A stretch of 64,000 nucleotides of DNA from Bacillota bacterium (GCA_023400055.1 JAEXFN010000005.1:62001-126000), one strand, 5' to 3'. Numbered from the stretch's first letter, positions 41,273 through 50,383 are shown. Made by a program: numbers and translations. The notes: generated by a model from the sequence alone, not told the origin.

Positions 41273-42193
41273 CTATTTTCTCCGTTCCATCAGTTGGGGA
41301 AGGGGCCGGTAATGGCTGACGCCTAAGTCCCTGATTTCGACCGTGCCGTCGGGGCGGCGGATGGTCAGCCATGAGCGGACTGTCAGGCCATCCGCGCCGG
41401 GGACGACGATCTTCTGTTCACCGGGACGCAGTTTGGGGTTGGACCGGTATACCGTATAGGTAGGCACCCGGCTCAGGATACGATGATGCCAGCGGACGAT
41501 CGGCGGCTTGCTCCCGCCGTAAATGGCCATATATAAAGTGTTCCCCCGGGTGTCGGCCCAGATGAAGATGGGCGTTTTGCTGTTATTGCGGAAGCGGAAA
41601 TCCTGGTATCCTTCGCTGACCGTGGCGTCCTGGCCGGGCGGCACGTAGGGAACCTGCATGCCGTGGGGATGCCGTTCGAGGATCTGCAGGTTGGCCAGGG
41701 TGGTCACATTGTATAAGGTGGAGGCGATCTTGCAGACCCCGCCGCCGCTGGTTTTGGCGACTTTCCCTCCCACATAGGTCGGGCCTTCCCGGAAACCGTG
41801 CCGGCCGTCGTAGGGTCCGACCCGCCGGTTCATGGAAAATTCCGCGCCGGGCTGAAGCGTCGTCCCGGCCAGGCGGTCGGCAGTCAAGGCGACATTATAT
41901 TCCTCGCCGGGCAGCGGATCGGGCAGGGTGGTCTGAAAGGCGGCCATTCGGATGGACAGCTTGGTTTTGGCGTAGAACTCCCGGAACTTGCGATCGTTCT
42001 CCCACATCAGTACGCCGGTGAACGGCCGGCCGTACAAGGGTTTGCTCCGCTCGGGCCCGGCCTGCCGGGTGAGCGGCGGGAGCTTGCCCGGAGAAGAATG
42101 GTTCGAAAGATTGCGCCAGACGAGCCCGGTCACGAATAACCCCACCGACCCGCAGACGCAGAGAATCAGAAAAGTTTGGCGGCGCCGCAACAA
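41273..42193 (-). CDS. VanW-family protein
   Basis: About 306 residues with one N-terminal membrane anchor (TFLILCVCGSVGLFVTGLVW). The VanW domain has the signature YVGGKVAKTSGGGVCKIASTLYNV, followed by LERHPHGMQVPYVPPGQDATVSEGYQDFRFRN and a C-terminal G5-like strand region. The role of the family is not established; links to the cell wall and vancomycin resistance clusters are known, but resistance cannot be inferred here. The start is set at one of two adjacent TTG codons (42193 or 42190) behind GCGAGGGA, because the longer frame upstream lacks a ribosome binding site. Confidence 0.85.
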   Translation of the reverse strand: MLRRRQTFLILCVCGSVGLFVTGLVWRNLSNHSSPGKLPPLTRQAGPERSKPLYGRPFTGVLMWENDRKFREFYAKTKLSIRMAAFQTTLPDPLPGEEYNVALTADRLAGTTLQPGAEFSMNRRVGPYDGRHGFREGPTYVGGKVAKTSGGGVCKIASTLYNVTTLANLQILERHPHGMQVPYVPPGQDATVSEGYQDFRFRNNSKTPIFIWADTRGNTLYMAIYGGSKPPIVRWHHRILSRVPTYTVYRSNPKLRPGEQKIVVPGADGLTVRSWLTIRRPDGTVEIRDLGVSHYRPLPQLMERRK

Positions 42194-42353
42194 AATCCCT
42201 CGCTTTAACCGATGCTGCCAGTGACAGCGAATTATTGTATAGCTTGCCACGTTTCGCGCCACCAAACCGGGAGAATAATCCCAGTCCGATAAAAAAGGCG
42301 CCGCCCGCCGGGGCAAAAACCCAGAGATGGCGGCACCCGCTTCGAAGGCCCGT

Positions 42354-43529
42354 TTATAAGCTGGTGATGAAAGGCTTGCCCTCGGTGAGGATGGAATGGA
42401 TCAGCGGCATCCATTTGCTGATCGGGATCTTCTGCGGGCATTTGGCCTCGCAGACGCCGCACTGGACGCATTGGGCGGCCCGGATGTCGTGCTCGTAAAT
42501 GCCGGGGACCTCGTGGGCGTATTTCCACCAGCTGTATTGGCCGCGGGAGGATTCCGGCTTGTCATACATGACGCCCTCGTTATAATTGGCGAAGTTCCCC
42601 GGGATGTCGACATGCTGCGCACAGGGCATACAGTATTTGCAGTTGGTGCAGGGGATGGCAGTGATCTCCCGGTAACGGGCGCGCACCTGGTCGAAAAGGG
42701 TCAGTTCCGCATCGCTCAGCGGGTGGGCCGCCGAACGCTCGGCCACGGCCACGTTCTCCTGGACCTGCTCAAGGGCACTCATGCCGCTCAGCACCACCGA
42801 GACCTCCGGCTGATTCCAGAGCCACTGCAGCGCCCATTCGACCGGCGAGCGTCGGACGGGGGCTTGATCCCAGAACGCCTGGATGGATGGGGGCGGAGCG
42901 ACCAGTTTGCCGCCGAGAAGCGGCTCCATGATCACCACCGCCAGCCCTTTGGCGGCGGCGTACTGCAGCCCCTTGAGACCGGCCTGGTTGGTCACGTCCA
43001 TGTAATTGTACTGGATCTGGCAGAAGGTCCAGTCATATTCGTCGACGATGGGCCCGAAGGCATCCGGATCGTCGTGGAACGAGAATCCCAGGTAGCGGAT
43101 GCGTCCGTCGGCGATCGCCTTTTTGGCCCATTCGCGCACCCCCAGATCGCGCAGCTTGGTCCAGCTTTCCCGGTCCAGGGAGTGCAGCAGGTAAAAGTCG
43201 ATGGTCTCGTCCTGCAACCGCCGTAACTGTTCATTGAGATACTTGTCGAAATCGGCGGCGCTCTGAATCAGCCAGCTAGGCAGCTTGGTCGCCAGCTTGA
43301 CCCGCCGACGGTAGCCGTCCCGCAGGCCGCGGCCCACGAACACTTCGCTGGTCCCCTCGTGATAGGGATATGCCGTATCCACATAGTTAACACCGTGATC
43401 AATGGCATAATGCAGCATCGTGGTAGCCTCGGCCTCGTCGATCTTGCCGTCCTTGAGCGGCAGGCGCATCGCGCCGAAACCCAGTGCCGAGACTTGAAAA
43501 TCCAGTTTGCCGAATGGCCGGTATTGCAT
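42354..43529 (-). CDS. Aldo/keto reductase with C-terminal 4Fe-4S domain
   Basis: A 391-residue fusion. The N-terminal ~280 residues form an AKR barrel: LGFGAMRLPLKDG, catalytic Tyr in NYVDTAYPYHEG, Lys in VKLATKLP and His in DFYLLHSLD. The C-terminal ~110 residues carry CTNCKYCMPC and CVQCGVCEAKCP, ferredoxin-type clusters that could pass electrons from ferredoxin instead of NADPH. This fusion is frequent in anaerobic Bacillota; the substrate is unknown. The ATG at 43529 follows GGAGGTGGAGG. A longer frame to 43712 exists but has no ribosome binding site. Confidence 0.93.
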   Translation of the reverse strand: MQYRPFGKLDFQVSALGFGAMRLPLKDGKIDEAEATTMLHYAIDHGVNYVDTAYPYHEGTSEVFVGRGLRDGYRRRVKLATKLPSWLIQSAADFDKYLNEQLRRLQDETIDFYLLHSLDRESWTKLRDLGVREWAKKAIADGRIRYLGFSFHDDPDAFGPIVDEYDWTFCQIQYNYMDVTNQAGLKGLQYAAAKGLAVVIMEPLLGGKLVAPPPSIQAFWDQAPVRRSPVEWALQWLWNQPEVSVVLSGMSALEQVQENVAVAERSAAHPLSDAELTLFDQVRARYREITAIPCTNCKYCMPCAQHVDIPGNFANYNEGVMYDKPESSRGQYSWWKYAHEVPGIYEHDIRAAQCVQCGVCEAKCPQKIPISKWMPLIHSILTEGKPFITSL

Positions 43530-44203
43530 AATCCTCCACCTCCAGTGAATTTGCTGGTTTGGCTCCGACCGGAGGAGCCGGTCTTGCGCGTCTTGACTTG
43601 ATAGTTCTACTTTACCGTTTCTGGCGTTTCCCGCCAGATCCAAATGCTGCCTTTTTTTCGGGAACCAATCGCGCGGATCGGCTTTAGAGCCGCGGCAATA
43701 GGGTTGGATCATCCGGGAAACAGATCTTTATAATATTTGACATTTATTATGGAAATCCTTGTTAATTTTGAGATCGATGTCCAAGGATTCCGCTGCGGTT
43801 GGAAAAATAGCTTATTTTGTAACCTTGAATGATGCGGCGGCGACTGCCGTAGTTATTTTTAGAGTCAAAGGAACTATGGCGGTCGCCGCCGCAGTTGATT
43901 CAGTAACTGAAAATGCTGCGGCAGTTATTGCCATCGTTGTTTGAGTCGCTGCAGAAACAACGGCGGCTGTTGCCATAGTTCATTGAATAACTTTTATTGG
44001 AACGGGGGGAAGATCTGGCGCCGCGACAATTGTTGAAACCAAGTTTTCGGATGGTCGGAGCGGAGATTTCCCGCGTCTGAGCGGATTGGCTGGTTAAAAT
44101 ATCGGTCAATTGGCGGTTTCTGGCGCGATTGATTCCTGCTATGATGGTATTGGACCGGGCCATTGGCCCGGGAATATCAACCAATCGAATGGCGGGGATT
44201 GCG
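43530..44203. other. Intergenic stretch, no supported gene
   Basis: It contains repeats of GGCGGC/GCCGCC triplet blocks between 43810 and 43975. On the minus strand a 27-residue frame (MNYGNSRRCFCSDSNNDGNN and on) and a second open stretch containing NNYGSRRR recall short Asn/Gly/Cys-rich spore proteins. No ribosome binding site precedes them and a stop separates them, so no gene is called. Confidence 0.4.
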
Positions 44204-45712
44204 ATGATCGTCACCATTGACCGGGAGAGCGCAGTCTCGGTGTATCAGCAGATTAGCCGGCAAATTGCCGAGCAGATCCTGGCCGGGACGCTCCCGGCCG
44301 GATACCGGCTGCCGCCGGAACGGAAGCTCGCCGTGCAACTGGGGATTAACCGCAGCACGGTTCTGAATGCCTATCATGAGCTGAAGGCCGACGGCTATGT
44401 TGACGCCCGGGTCGGCGCCGGAACGGTGGTCTTGGCTCGGCCGGCCGCGTCGCCGGTCAGCCTGCCGCAGTATCCGTTGGCGTGGCGGCAGCTGTTCACC
44501 CAGAGCGCGATCCGCTCCCAGGGGCCGGGATTGAAGGATTTGATGGCCCTGGCCAGCCGCTCCGACGTGATCTCCTTTGCGGCCGGGGTGACCGCGCCGG
44601 AACTTTACCCGCTGGAACGGATCGCCGCTGTCCAGGCCGAACTGTTGCGTGAACGGGGCGAACGGCTCTTTTTGCATACGCCGACCGAGGGGATCTACAG
44701 TCTGCGGGAGAGCATCGTCCGGCTCCTGGCCGGGCGGGGCATTCCGGCCAATCCCGAGGAGATCCTGGTGCTGTCCGGCTCGCAACAAGGGCTGGATCTG
44801 ATCACCCGGGTGTTCCTGGAACCCGGCGATCCGGTCTTCGTCGAGGAATCGACCTTCTTTTACGCCCTGCAACTTTTTAAGGGCAGCGGTGCCCGGGTCA
44901 TTGCCATTCCAATGGACGGAAACGGGCTGTCCGTGGCCTGGCTGGAGTCGGCCCTGACCAAGATCCGGCCCAAATTCATTTACACCCTGCCGACCTTTCA
45001 AAATCCGTCCGGCGCGGTGCTGGATCTGGATCGCCGCCGCAAGCTACTGGAACTGGCCTATCAGTACCAAATTCCCATCGTCGAGGATGATCCGTATGGA
45101 GAACTGCGTTACGAGGGAAATGCCTTGCCGTCCTTGAAGGCCCTGGATCCCCACGGCTATGTGATCTATCTGAGCACCTTTTCCAAGCTGCTTTTTCCCG
45201 GTTTGCGGATCGGCTGGGCGGCCGGTCCGGTACCGGTGATCCGCCAGTTCAAACAGATGAAACAACTGATGGACCTGCATGCCGGCAGCTTGAACCAATA
45301 TCTCATCGACCGGCTGCTGCGCCAGAATTTTCTCGCCGATCATCTGGCCGGAGCGCGCCGTGAATATGCCGGCCGGCTCGGGGCCATGCTCGAGGAGCTG
45401 ACCAAGCACGCCGCGGCGGATCTCAGCTGGATCAAACCCCAGGGCGGACTGTACTTGTGGTGCCGCCTGGCGGAGCGGATCAATCCCGCTAAGCTCCAGG
45501 CGAAGGCCGCCGAGTACAAGGTGGCCTTTATTCCGGGTGAGGTATTCTTCAGCGAACCACCTCCGGCCAATTACATCCGGCTGAACTTCAGTTATCCCCG
45601 ACCGGAGCTGATCCGGGAGGGAGTCCAACGCTTGGCGCGGGCCTTGCGGGAGAGCCGCGGGGCAGACCGGGCAGCGGAGCGCACCGGAGCCGATATTAAT
45701 CCGCTGGTGTAG
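44204..45712 (+). CDS. MocR-type regulator: GntR HTH fused to aminotransferase domain
   Basis: A 502-residue PLP-dependent transcription regulator. The N-terminal wHTH runs VYQQISRQIAEQILAGTLPAGYRLPPERKLAVQLGINRSTVLNAY, typical of GntR. The class-I aminotransferase-like part has VLSGSQQGLDLITRVFLEPGD, PTFQNPSGAVL, EDDPYGELRYEG and the PLP lysine in YLSTFSKLLFPGLRIGW. Such proteins sense PLP or an amino acid. It stands directly upstream of azlC and azlD in the same direction, so it may regulate branched-chain amino acid export and itself. The ATG at 44204 is preferred over in-frame ATGs further left. Confidence 0.92.
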   Translation: MIVTIDRESAVSVYQQISRQIAEQILAGTLPAGYRLPPERKLAVQLGINRSTVLNAYHELKADGYVDARVGAGTVVLARPAASPVSLPQYPLAWRQLFTQSAIRSQGPGLKDLMALASRSDVISFAAGVTAPELYPLERIAAVQAELLRERGERLFLHTPTEGIYSLRESIVRLLAGRGIPANPEEILVLSGSQQGLDLITRVFLEPGDPVFVEESTFFYALQLFKGSGARVIAIPMDGNGLSVAWLESALTKIRPKFIYTLPTFQNPSGAVLDLDRRRKLLELAYQYQIPIVEDDPYGELRYEGNALPSLKALDPHGYVIYLSTFSKLLFPGLRIGWAAGPVPVIRQFKQMKQLMDLHAGSLNQYLIDRLLRQNFLADHLAGARREYAGRLGAMLEELTKHAAADLSWIKPQGGLYLWCRLAERINPAKLQAKAAEYKVAFIPGEVFFSEPPPANYIRLNFSYPRPELIREGVQRLARALRESRGADRAAERTGADINPLV

Positions 45713-45745
45713 GAGCGATAGTTTTCGACAGGGGGGACAGCGTAT

Positions 45746-46489
45746 ATGAAACGCTTTCATGAGTTTTTTCTGGGTTTTGGCAACAGCGTACCGCTGGGGA
45801 TCTCGGCTTTTCTTTACGGCGTCGTTTATGGGGTGTTGGCCCATCAGGTCGGCCTGCCGCTGGCGGTCGCCCTGGCGATGTCGGCGTTGATCTTTGCCGG
45901 AGCCTCGCAGCTGACGGCGGTGCAGATGATCGGCGCCGGCATCGCTCCGCTGCCGATTATCGTGACGGTCTTCATCATCAATCTCCGCCACTATCTGATG
46001 GCGGCTTCGCTGGCGCCGTATTTCCGGCAATATCCCAAGGCCGTCCGGATGGTGGTAGCCTTTTTCCTGACCGACGAGAGCTATGCGGCGACCTACGCTC
46101 GCTTTCAAACGCAACGGCCGTCGGTCCTTTACTTCTTGGGCAGCGGGATCTGCCTGTTCTGTTTCTGGTGCGCCGCGACGGTGTTCGGCTTCTACTGTGG
46201 CAACATCATCCCGCCTCAATGGGACCCCATCCTGGATTTCGCCTTTGTGGCCGCTTTCATCGGGATGCTGACGCCGCTGGTCAAGAACTGGCCGGTGCTG
46301 CTGACGGTGACGACCGCGGCGGTCATCGCGGTGCTGGGCGCCGTCTATCTGCCGGGCAAATGGTACATCATCATCGCCGCCCTAGCGGCGAGCGCCGTCG
46401 GTTATCTGGCCGAGCAGCTGAGGGGCCGCAACCGGCAGGCGTTGCCGGAACAGTTTCCGGTCGCTGCCGCTGAGCCCGATGAGGGATGA
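45746..46489 (+). CDS. azlC: AzlC-family branched-chain amino acid exporter, large subunit
   Basis: A 247-residue membrane protein with the AzlC pattern: SVPLGISAFLYGVVYGVLAHQVGLP, MSALIFAGASQLTAVQMIGAG, FIINLRHYLMAASLAPYFR and FFLTDESYAATYAR. It works with AzlD to export leucine-type amino acids and analogues. The start follows a GGGGGGA-type box. Its C-terminal tail is charged and longer than usual. It lies 33 bp after the MocR gene and 30 bp before azlD. Confidence 0.93.
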   Translation: MKRFHEFFLGFGNSVPLGISAFLYGVVYGVLAHQVGLPLAVALAMSALIFAGASQLTAVQMIGAGIAPLPIIVTVFIINLRHYLMAASLAPYFRQYPKAVRMVVAFFLTDESYAATYARFQTQRPSVLYFLGSGICLFCFWCAATVFGFYCGNIIPPQWDPILDFAFVAAFIGMLTPLVKNWPVLLTVTTAAVIAVLGAVYLPGKWYIIIAALAASAVGYLAEQLRGRNRQALPEQFPVAAAEPDEG

Positions 46490-46519
46490 AGGAAAGATGT
46501 CCAGAGGAGTTGAGCGCTT

Positions 46520-46840
46520 TTGAATCAAGAGATTATCATGATGATTGCCGGAGCGGCTTTGGTCACTTATGCCACCCGTTTCCCGCTGCTGGTCTTCGAC
46601 GGCTCGCGGAAGCTGCCGCCGGGCTTCGGCAAATACCTGGGCTTCATCGCCCCGGCGGTGCTGACCGCGCTGATCGCGCCGGCGATCTTCGTCAAGCACG
46701 GCGCGATGGACTTTTCATGGCGCAATCCGTATCTGCCGGCGGCGGCCGTCGCCGGGCTAGCGGCTTACTTCAGCAAGAGTCCCCTGGTGGCGGTATTGAC
46801 TGGTGTGGTTACCGTCGGCCTGCTGACGTTGTTTCATTGA
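46520..46840 (+). CDS. azlD: AzlD-family branched-chain amino acid exporter, small subunit
   Basis: A 106-residue membrane protein with three to four spans. The pattern is IIMMIAGAALVTYATRFPLLVF, KYLGFIAPAVLTALIAPAIF and a final VVTVGLLTLFH, typical of AzlD. The TTG start has AGAGGAG ten bases upstream. It completes the AzlCD pair and ends the operon; no terminator is obvious in the 60 bp that follow. Confidence 0.92.
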   Translation: MNQEIIMMIAGAALVTYATRFPLLVFDGSRKLPPGFGKYLGFIAPAVLTALIAPAIFVKHGAMDFSWRNPYLPAAAVAGLAAYFSKSPLVAVLTGVVTVGLLTLFH

Positions 46841-46900
46841 GGCCGCTGCCGCCGGCACCTGGGAGAGCATTGGGAGCGGCTCGGAGCAAGCGGGCAGGAT

Positions 46901-47422
46901 TCAGTCATGCTCCGGGGCGACCTGGAGCAGATCAAAGCGAACGATCGCAATGAACAGGGAGAGCAGGTTGAAAACCTCGGTAAACATTCCCGGCAACGAA
47001 CCGGAGATCAGGTTGTACGCGAACCAGCAGGGCGGGGAGATCAGCATGATCATCCGGATTAGCTTGGGTTTTTTCATCCAGAAACTGATGGTGCTGGCGA
47101 TCATGCCGACCAGCGGCAAGAGGCTGGCGTAATCTTGCCAGGTCCAAACGGCGGCCACCAGGTAAATAGCGAGGAAGAAGTACAGGCAGAGCGGATGATT
47201 GGCCCATTTGCGCTCCCGCTGACAAAAGACAGCGTTGCGGGTCGCTCCGATGAAGTTCATGATCGAGCCGGTGAGAGCCCCCAAGAGCAGAAAGTGACTG
47301 AAATAAACGAGCGAGGACAGGATTTGAAAGAGCAGAATGTTTTTCTTGGTTTTCCGCTGAAACGAGATGAACGACAAGAACATTCCCACGAAACCGATTC
47401 CTTGGATAACCCAGTTGGTCAT
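46901..47422 (-). CDS. YgjV-family inner membrane protein
   Basis: A 173-residue protein with five to six membrane segments. The pattern GFVGMFLSFISFQRKTKKNILLFQILSSLVYFSHFLLLGA, then GATRNAVFCQRERKW and LPLVGMIASTISFWMKKPKLIR, matches the Imp-YgjV family. Function is unknown. It is the last gene on the minus strand after the flavin-type ABC operon, with a 40-bp spacer and a GGAGG box before the ATG. It may be co-transcribed with that operon, which would place it under the FMN riboswitch (inference). Confidence 0.85.
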   Translation of the reverse strand: MTNWVIQGIGFVGMFLSFISFQRKTKKNILLFQILSSLVYFSHFLLLGALTGSIMNFIGATRNAVFCQRERKWANHPLCLYFFLAIYLVAAVWTWQDYASLLPLVGMIASTISFWMKKPKLIRMIMLISPPCWFAYNLISGSLPGMFTEVFNLLSLFIAIVRFDLLQVAPEHD

Positions 47423-47462
47423 GTAGCCTCCGTGATGTATCTAGATGTATCTAGTTGTTTTT

Positions 47463-48446
47463 TCAGGGCAAGAATTGTTGCTGCAGGAAACGCCCGACGG
47501 GGGTCGTCTTTTTGATCAGGCCCATTTCCAGCATGAGCCGCTGCGAATCCTCCCAGGCCTTGGGATCGGACCGGCCCAGCCCGTGGCTGCGGGTGTAGTC
47601 ATTCTCCCACAGCTTCAGGGATTCCAGCAACACCTGTTTCTCGGTGGGCTCCTGCCCTTTGCCCAACTCCGGCAGGTATTTCCGGCAGATCGCGAAGGTT
47701 GCGTCGGGATGGGCCAGCGCGTAGCGCATGCCCTTCAGGGTGGCCCGGACTACCTTGCGCAGCAGCTCTGGCGAGCGGGCCAGCTGTCCTTCCCCGGTGA
47801 CCAGGCCGTGCCCAACCAGGGAGAAGTAGTCCGCCGAATCGATCTCCGTGATGGCCTGGCCGGCGGCGCGCAGCTTCACCGGCTCATTGTTGGTGAAACC
47901 GACCACGGCGTCGACTTTCCCGGCGGTGAGCGAGGGGATCTGGGTATAGCCGACGTCCACCAGCTGGACCTGGGAGTCGCTCAAGCCGGCTTTCTTCAGA
48001 ATCGCCTTCGCCGCCAGCAGGCTGGTGCCGTAAAGCGGCAGGCCGATCCGTTTCCCTTTCAGATCCCGGGGGCTTCGGATGCCCGAATCGGCCTTGGCGA
48101 TGATGGCCGCCGGAAACTTAGCGTAGAGGGTCAGCAGGTAACAGACGGGAATCCCTTGCGACCGGGCGGTGATCACCTGATCGCCGCCGGCCAGCGCCAG
48201 ATCCATCTGGCCCGCCGCCACTAATTGCAACGCGTCGATGTCCATTCTGTAGTCGAACTTGACATTCAGGCCTTCCGCGCGGAAGTAGCCTCGGTCCTGC
48301 GCCACATACCAGGGCGCGAACTGCACGTTGGGGATGTAAGTCATGCCGATGGTGACGGTTTTGGGGTGCGGCCGGACCAGCCAGAAGAAGGCTACCGCCC
48401 CGAGCAGCACTACCAGTATTAAAATACCGATGGCCGTTTTTTTCAT
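47463..48446 (-). CDS. ABC substrate-binding protein (NMT1/THI5-like), predicted riboflavin-binding
   Basis: A 327-residue exported protein. The N-terminus IGILILVVLLGAVAFFWLV is a signal or anchor. GMTYIPNVQFAPWYVAQDRGYF is the hallmark of ThiY/RibY-type proteins, followed by VAAGQMDLALAGGDQVITARSQGIPV and LPLYGTSLLAAKAILKKAG. The family binds thiamine precursors (ThiY) or riboflavin (RibY). Because the operon is preceded by an FMN riboswitch and not a TPP one, riboflavin or a related flavin is the better prediction. GGAGGAGG precedes the ATG. Confidence 0.88.
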   Translation of the reverse strand: MKKTAIGILILVVLLGAVAFFWLVRPHPKTVTIGMTYIPNVQFAPWYVAQDRGYFRAEGLNVKFDYRMDIDALQLVAAGQMDLALAGGDQVITARSQGIPVCYLLTLYAKFPAAIIAKADSGIRSPRDLKGKRIGLPLYGTSLLAAKAILKKAGLSDSQVQLVDVGYTQIPSLTAGKVDAVVGFTNNEPVKLRAAGQAITEIDSADYFSLVGHGLVTGEGQLARSPELLRKVVRATLKGMRYALAHPDATFAICRKYLPELGKGQEPTEKQVLLESLKLWENDYTRSHGLGRSDPKAWEDSQRLMLEMGLIKKTTPVGRFLQQQFLP

Positions 48447-48476
48447 CGCGAGAACCTCCTCCGTTCCCCGGCCGCC

Positions 48477-49274
48477 TTAACGTTGGCGCTTCCAGGGCAG
48501 CAACCAGTATTCCAGTCCGGCCAGAAGCAGGTAAAAACCGATACCCAGCAAGGCCAGGATGATTAGGGCCACAAAGATTAAAGGCGTGTCAAACGAGCCC
48601 CGGGCGAAGTTGACCAGATAGCCCAGGCCCTTGCCGGCGCCGGAGAATTCGCCGACTACCGCGCCGATCACCGACAGGGTCATGCCCAGCTTCAAGCCGC
48701 CGAACAGCACCGGCAGGGCGGAGGGGAGTTCCAGTTTCCAGAAGATCTCCCGGGGTCCGGCGCCCATGATCACCAGCAGTTCCTTCAGGGCCGGGTCCAC
48801 CTCGCGCAGCCCGATCACGCCGTTGGTCAGAATCGGGAAGAAGGCCACCAGTCCCGCGATGAGTAGCTTGGACGCGATGCCGAAGCCGAACCAGATCACC
48901 AGCAGCGGCGCCAGCGCGACGATGGGAACGGCTTGAATTCCCACGATGTACGGGGTGATCAACTGATCGAGGGCGGGATGGCGGGCCAACAGATAGCTCA
49001 GGGGCAGCGCGACCAGCACTGCCAGGCTGAAACCGCCAAAGGCCTCGCCGAAGGTCATCAGGAAATGATCGACCAGTTTTCCGCCGTGGCCGAATTCGAC
49101 CAAGCGGCTCCAAACCTCCGCCGGCGCGGGCAGGATGAACGGCTGATAAAACCCGGCCAACCATTGCCAGAGCGCTAAGAAAACCAGTCCGCCGCCGACG
49201 GCCGGCCAATAGTTGTTGCGCCGCCGGGCGCCACCGCTCGACGGTTTGCCCCTGAATTTATCGGCCATTGCCAT
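48477..49274 (-). CDS. ABC transporter permease of the predicted flavin importer
   Basis: A 265-residue permease with about six spans: YWPAVGGGLVFLALWQWLAG, AFGGFSLAVLVALPLSYLLA and VALAPLLVIWFGFGIASKLLIAGLVAFFPI. The coupling loop is LKELLVIMGAGPREIFWKLELPSALPVLFGGLK. The type is that of SsuC/ThiX/RibX permeases. Its start overlaps the ATPase gene by 17 bp, so the two are tightly coupled. The C-terminus ends in a short basic tail. Confidence 0.92.
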   Translation of the reverse strand: MAMADKFRGKPSSGGARRRNNYWPAVGGGLVFLALWQWLAGFYQPFILPAPAEVWSRLVEFGHGGKLVDHFLMTFGEAFGGFSLAVLVALPLSYLLARHPALDQLITPYIVGIQAVPIVALAPLLVIWFGFGIASKLLIAGLVAFFPILTNGVIGLREVDPALKELLVIMGAGPREIFWKLELPSALPVLFGGLKLGMTLSVIGAVVGEFSGAGKGLGYLVNFARGSFDTPLIFVALIILALLGIGFYLLLAGLEYWLLPWKRQR

Positions 49275-50127
49275 GATAATCGCTCCAACCTTGTTCCAAA
49301 AGTTCCTGCACCGCTCCGACCAGGCTGCCGAAGGCCGGCGTGCCCAGCAGTTTCAGTGTCCGTTCGGCCGGAAGATCGACGGCGACGCTGCCCAGAATGC
49401 GGCCCGGCTTTTCGCCCATCACCATCACGCGCTGGGAGAGAAAGACCGCCTCGAAGATGTTGTGGGTGACCATCAAAACCGTGATGCCGGTCTGTTTCTG
49501 AATCCGCAGCAGTTCCAGATGGAGCTGGTTGCGGGAGATATCATCCAGGGCGGCGAACGGTTCATCCAACAGCAGCAGCCGGGCCTGGCCCACCAGCGCC
49601 CGGGCCAGCGCGACCCGCTGACGCATGCCGCCCGAAAGCTGGCTGGGGTATTTGTTGTCGACGCCGGACAGGTTGACCAATTGCAGGGCGGCATAAGCTT
49701 TCTCATTCATGGCGGCTTCGCTGACGCCGGGGACCAGTTCCAACGGCAAGCGGACGTTGGCCAGAACGTTGCGCCAGGGCAGCAAGGCGGCATCCTGCGG
49801 CACGAAGCTTAAACGAGACCAGCCCGGGATCTGGCGTTCACCGAAGACCGCCACCGTCCCGGCCGTCGGGGTCAGGACGCCGGCGATCAGCCGGAGCAGG
49901 GTGGATTTGCCGCAGCCGCTGGGTCCGACCAGGCTGACGAAATCGCCTTCGCCCACCGTGAGGTTGACGTCGGAGAGTTCCGGCGGTTCGCCGCTCTGGT
50001 AAGCCAGGCTGACCCGATCGACCTCGATCACCGAATTAACCGGATTCGAGTCCGATCGGGCGTTTAAGTCCATAGCGATATCGGGGGTCGTGTTTGGGAT
50101 CACATTCATGGTCATGGTCTCGCTCAT
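49258..50127 (-). CDS. ABC transporter ATP-binding protein of the predicted flavin importer
   Basis: A 289-residue ATPase. After a leader of about 35 residues that lacks obvious function come VDRVSLAYQSGEPPELSDV, Walker A GPSGCGKST, the Q-loop region SFVPQDAALLPWRNV, signature LSGGMRQR, Walker B LLLLDEPFAALDDISR and switch VTHNIFEAVFLSQRV. It is the first gene of the operon after the FMN riboswitch terminator. Several ATG/GTG codons lie near the start and no strong ribosome binding site is visible, so the exact N-terminus is uncertain. Confidence 0.92.
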   Translation of the reverse strand: MSETMTMNVIPNTTPDIAMDLNARSDSNPVNSVIEVDRVSLAYQSGEPPELSDVNLTVGEGDFVSLVGPSGCGKSTLLRLIAGVLTPTAGTVAVFGERQIPGWSRLSFVPQDAALLPWRNVLANVRLPLELVPGVSEAAMNEKAYAALQLVNLSGVDNKYPSQLSGGMRQRVALARALVGQARLLLLDEPFAALDDISRNQLHLELLRIQKQTGITVLMVTHNIFEAVFLSQRVMVMGEKPGRILGSVAVDLPAERTLKLLGTPAFGSLVGAVQELLEQGWSDYHGNGR

Positions 50128-50154
50128 CACGCATCCGTAAAAATCGTTAAACGT

Positions 50155-50188
50155 AAAAACACCCTGAACGATGTTTCAGGGCGTTTCA
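50155..50188 (-). terminator. Expression-platform terminator of the FMN riboswitch
   Basis: On the minus strand ACGCCCTGAA pairs with TTCAGGGTGT across a 6-base loop and is followed by T's. It lies 12 bases after the aptamer, so FMN binding should end transcription before the transporter genes. Confidence 0.9.
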
Positions 50189-50200
50189 TGGTAAAATGAA

Positions 50201-50330
50201 TCTTCTCTCATCCGGACTGTACCGTCGGTTCTGGAATCGCACCAGATCGGCCGCTGAGGCTCGTGGACTCGGGGTCTTCCCCTTACCACCGGTCGGGAAT
50301 TGGCTGTGGCCGCACCCTGCCCTGAAGAGA
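50201..50330 (-). ncRNA. FMN riboswitch (RFN element)
   Basis: The minus strand shows the RFN blocks in order: TTCAGGGCAGGGTG, AATTCCCGACCGGTGGTA, GAGTCCACGAGCC, CTGGTGCGATTCCAGAACCG, ACGGTACAGTCCGGATGAGA and GAAG. These are the universally conserved parts of the FMN aptamer. The downstream terminator and the ABC importer indicate repression of uptake when flavin is plentiful. No rib biosynthesis gene follows, so the switch controls transport. Confidence 0.96.
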
Positions 50331-50354
50331 TGTTCAATTGGGTTTACGGACCTA

Positions 50355-50383
50355 ATTTTACTATTGGTGGGACCGCTTGTAAA
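50355..50383 (-). promoter_or_regulatory. Promoter of the FMN-riboswitch operon
   Basis: On the minus strand TTTACA (50383-50378) and TAAAAT (50360-50355) lie 17 bp apart. Transcription would begin near 50348, about 20 bases before the aptamer. Confidence 0.75.

Noticed and set aside
43900..44217. 105-residue minus-strand frame with Asn/Cys-rich end
   Set aside because: It begins inside the MocR gene start region and lacks a ribosome binding site; only its last 27 residues look spore-protein-like, which is too weak to call.
45044..46219. 391-residue minus-strand frame over the MocR and azlC genes
   Set aside because: Spans two well-supported plus-strand genes and their gap, and has no recognisable domain.
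47463..50127. Thiamine-precursor (HMP) transporter
   Set aside because: The NMT1/THI5-type binding protein allows it, but the leader is an FMN riboswitch and no TPP element is present, so flavin uptake fits better.
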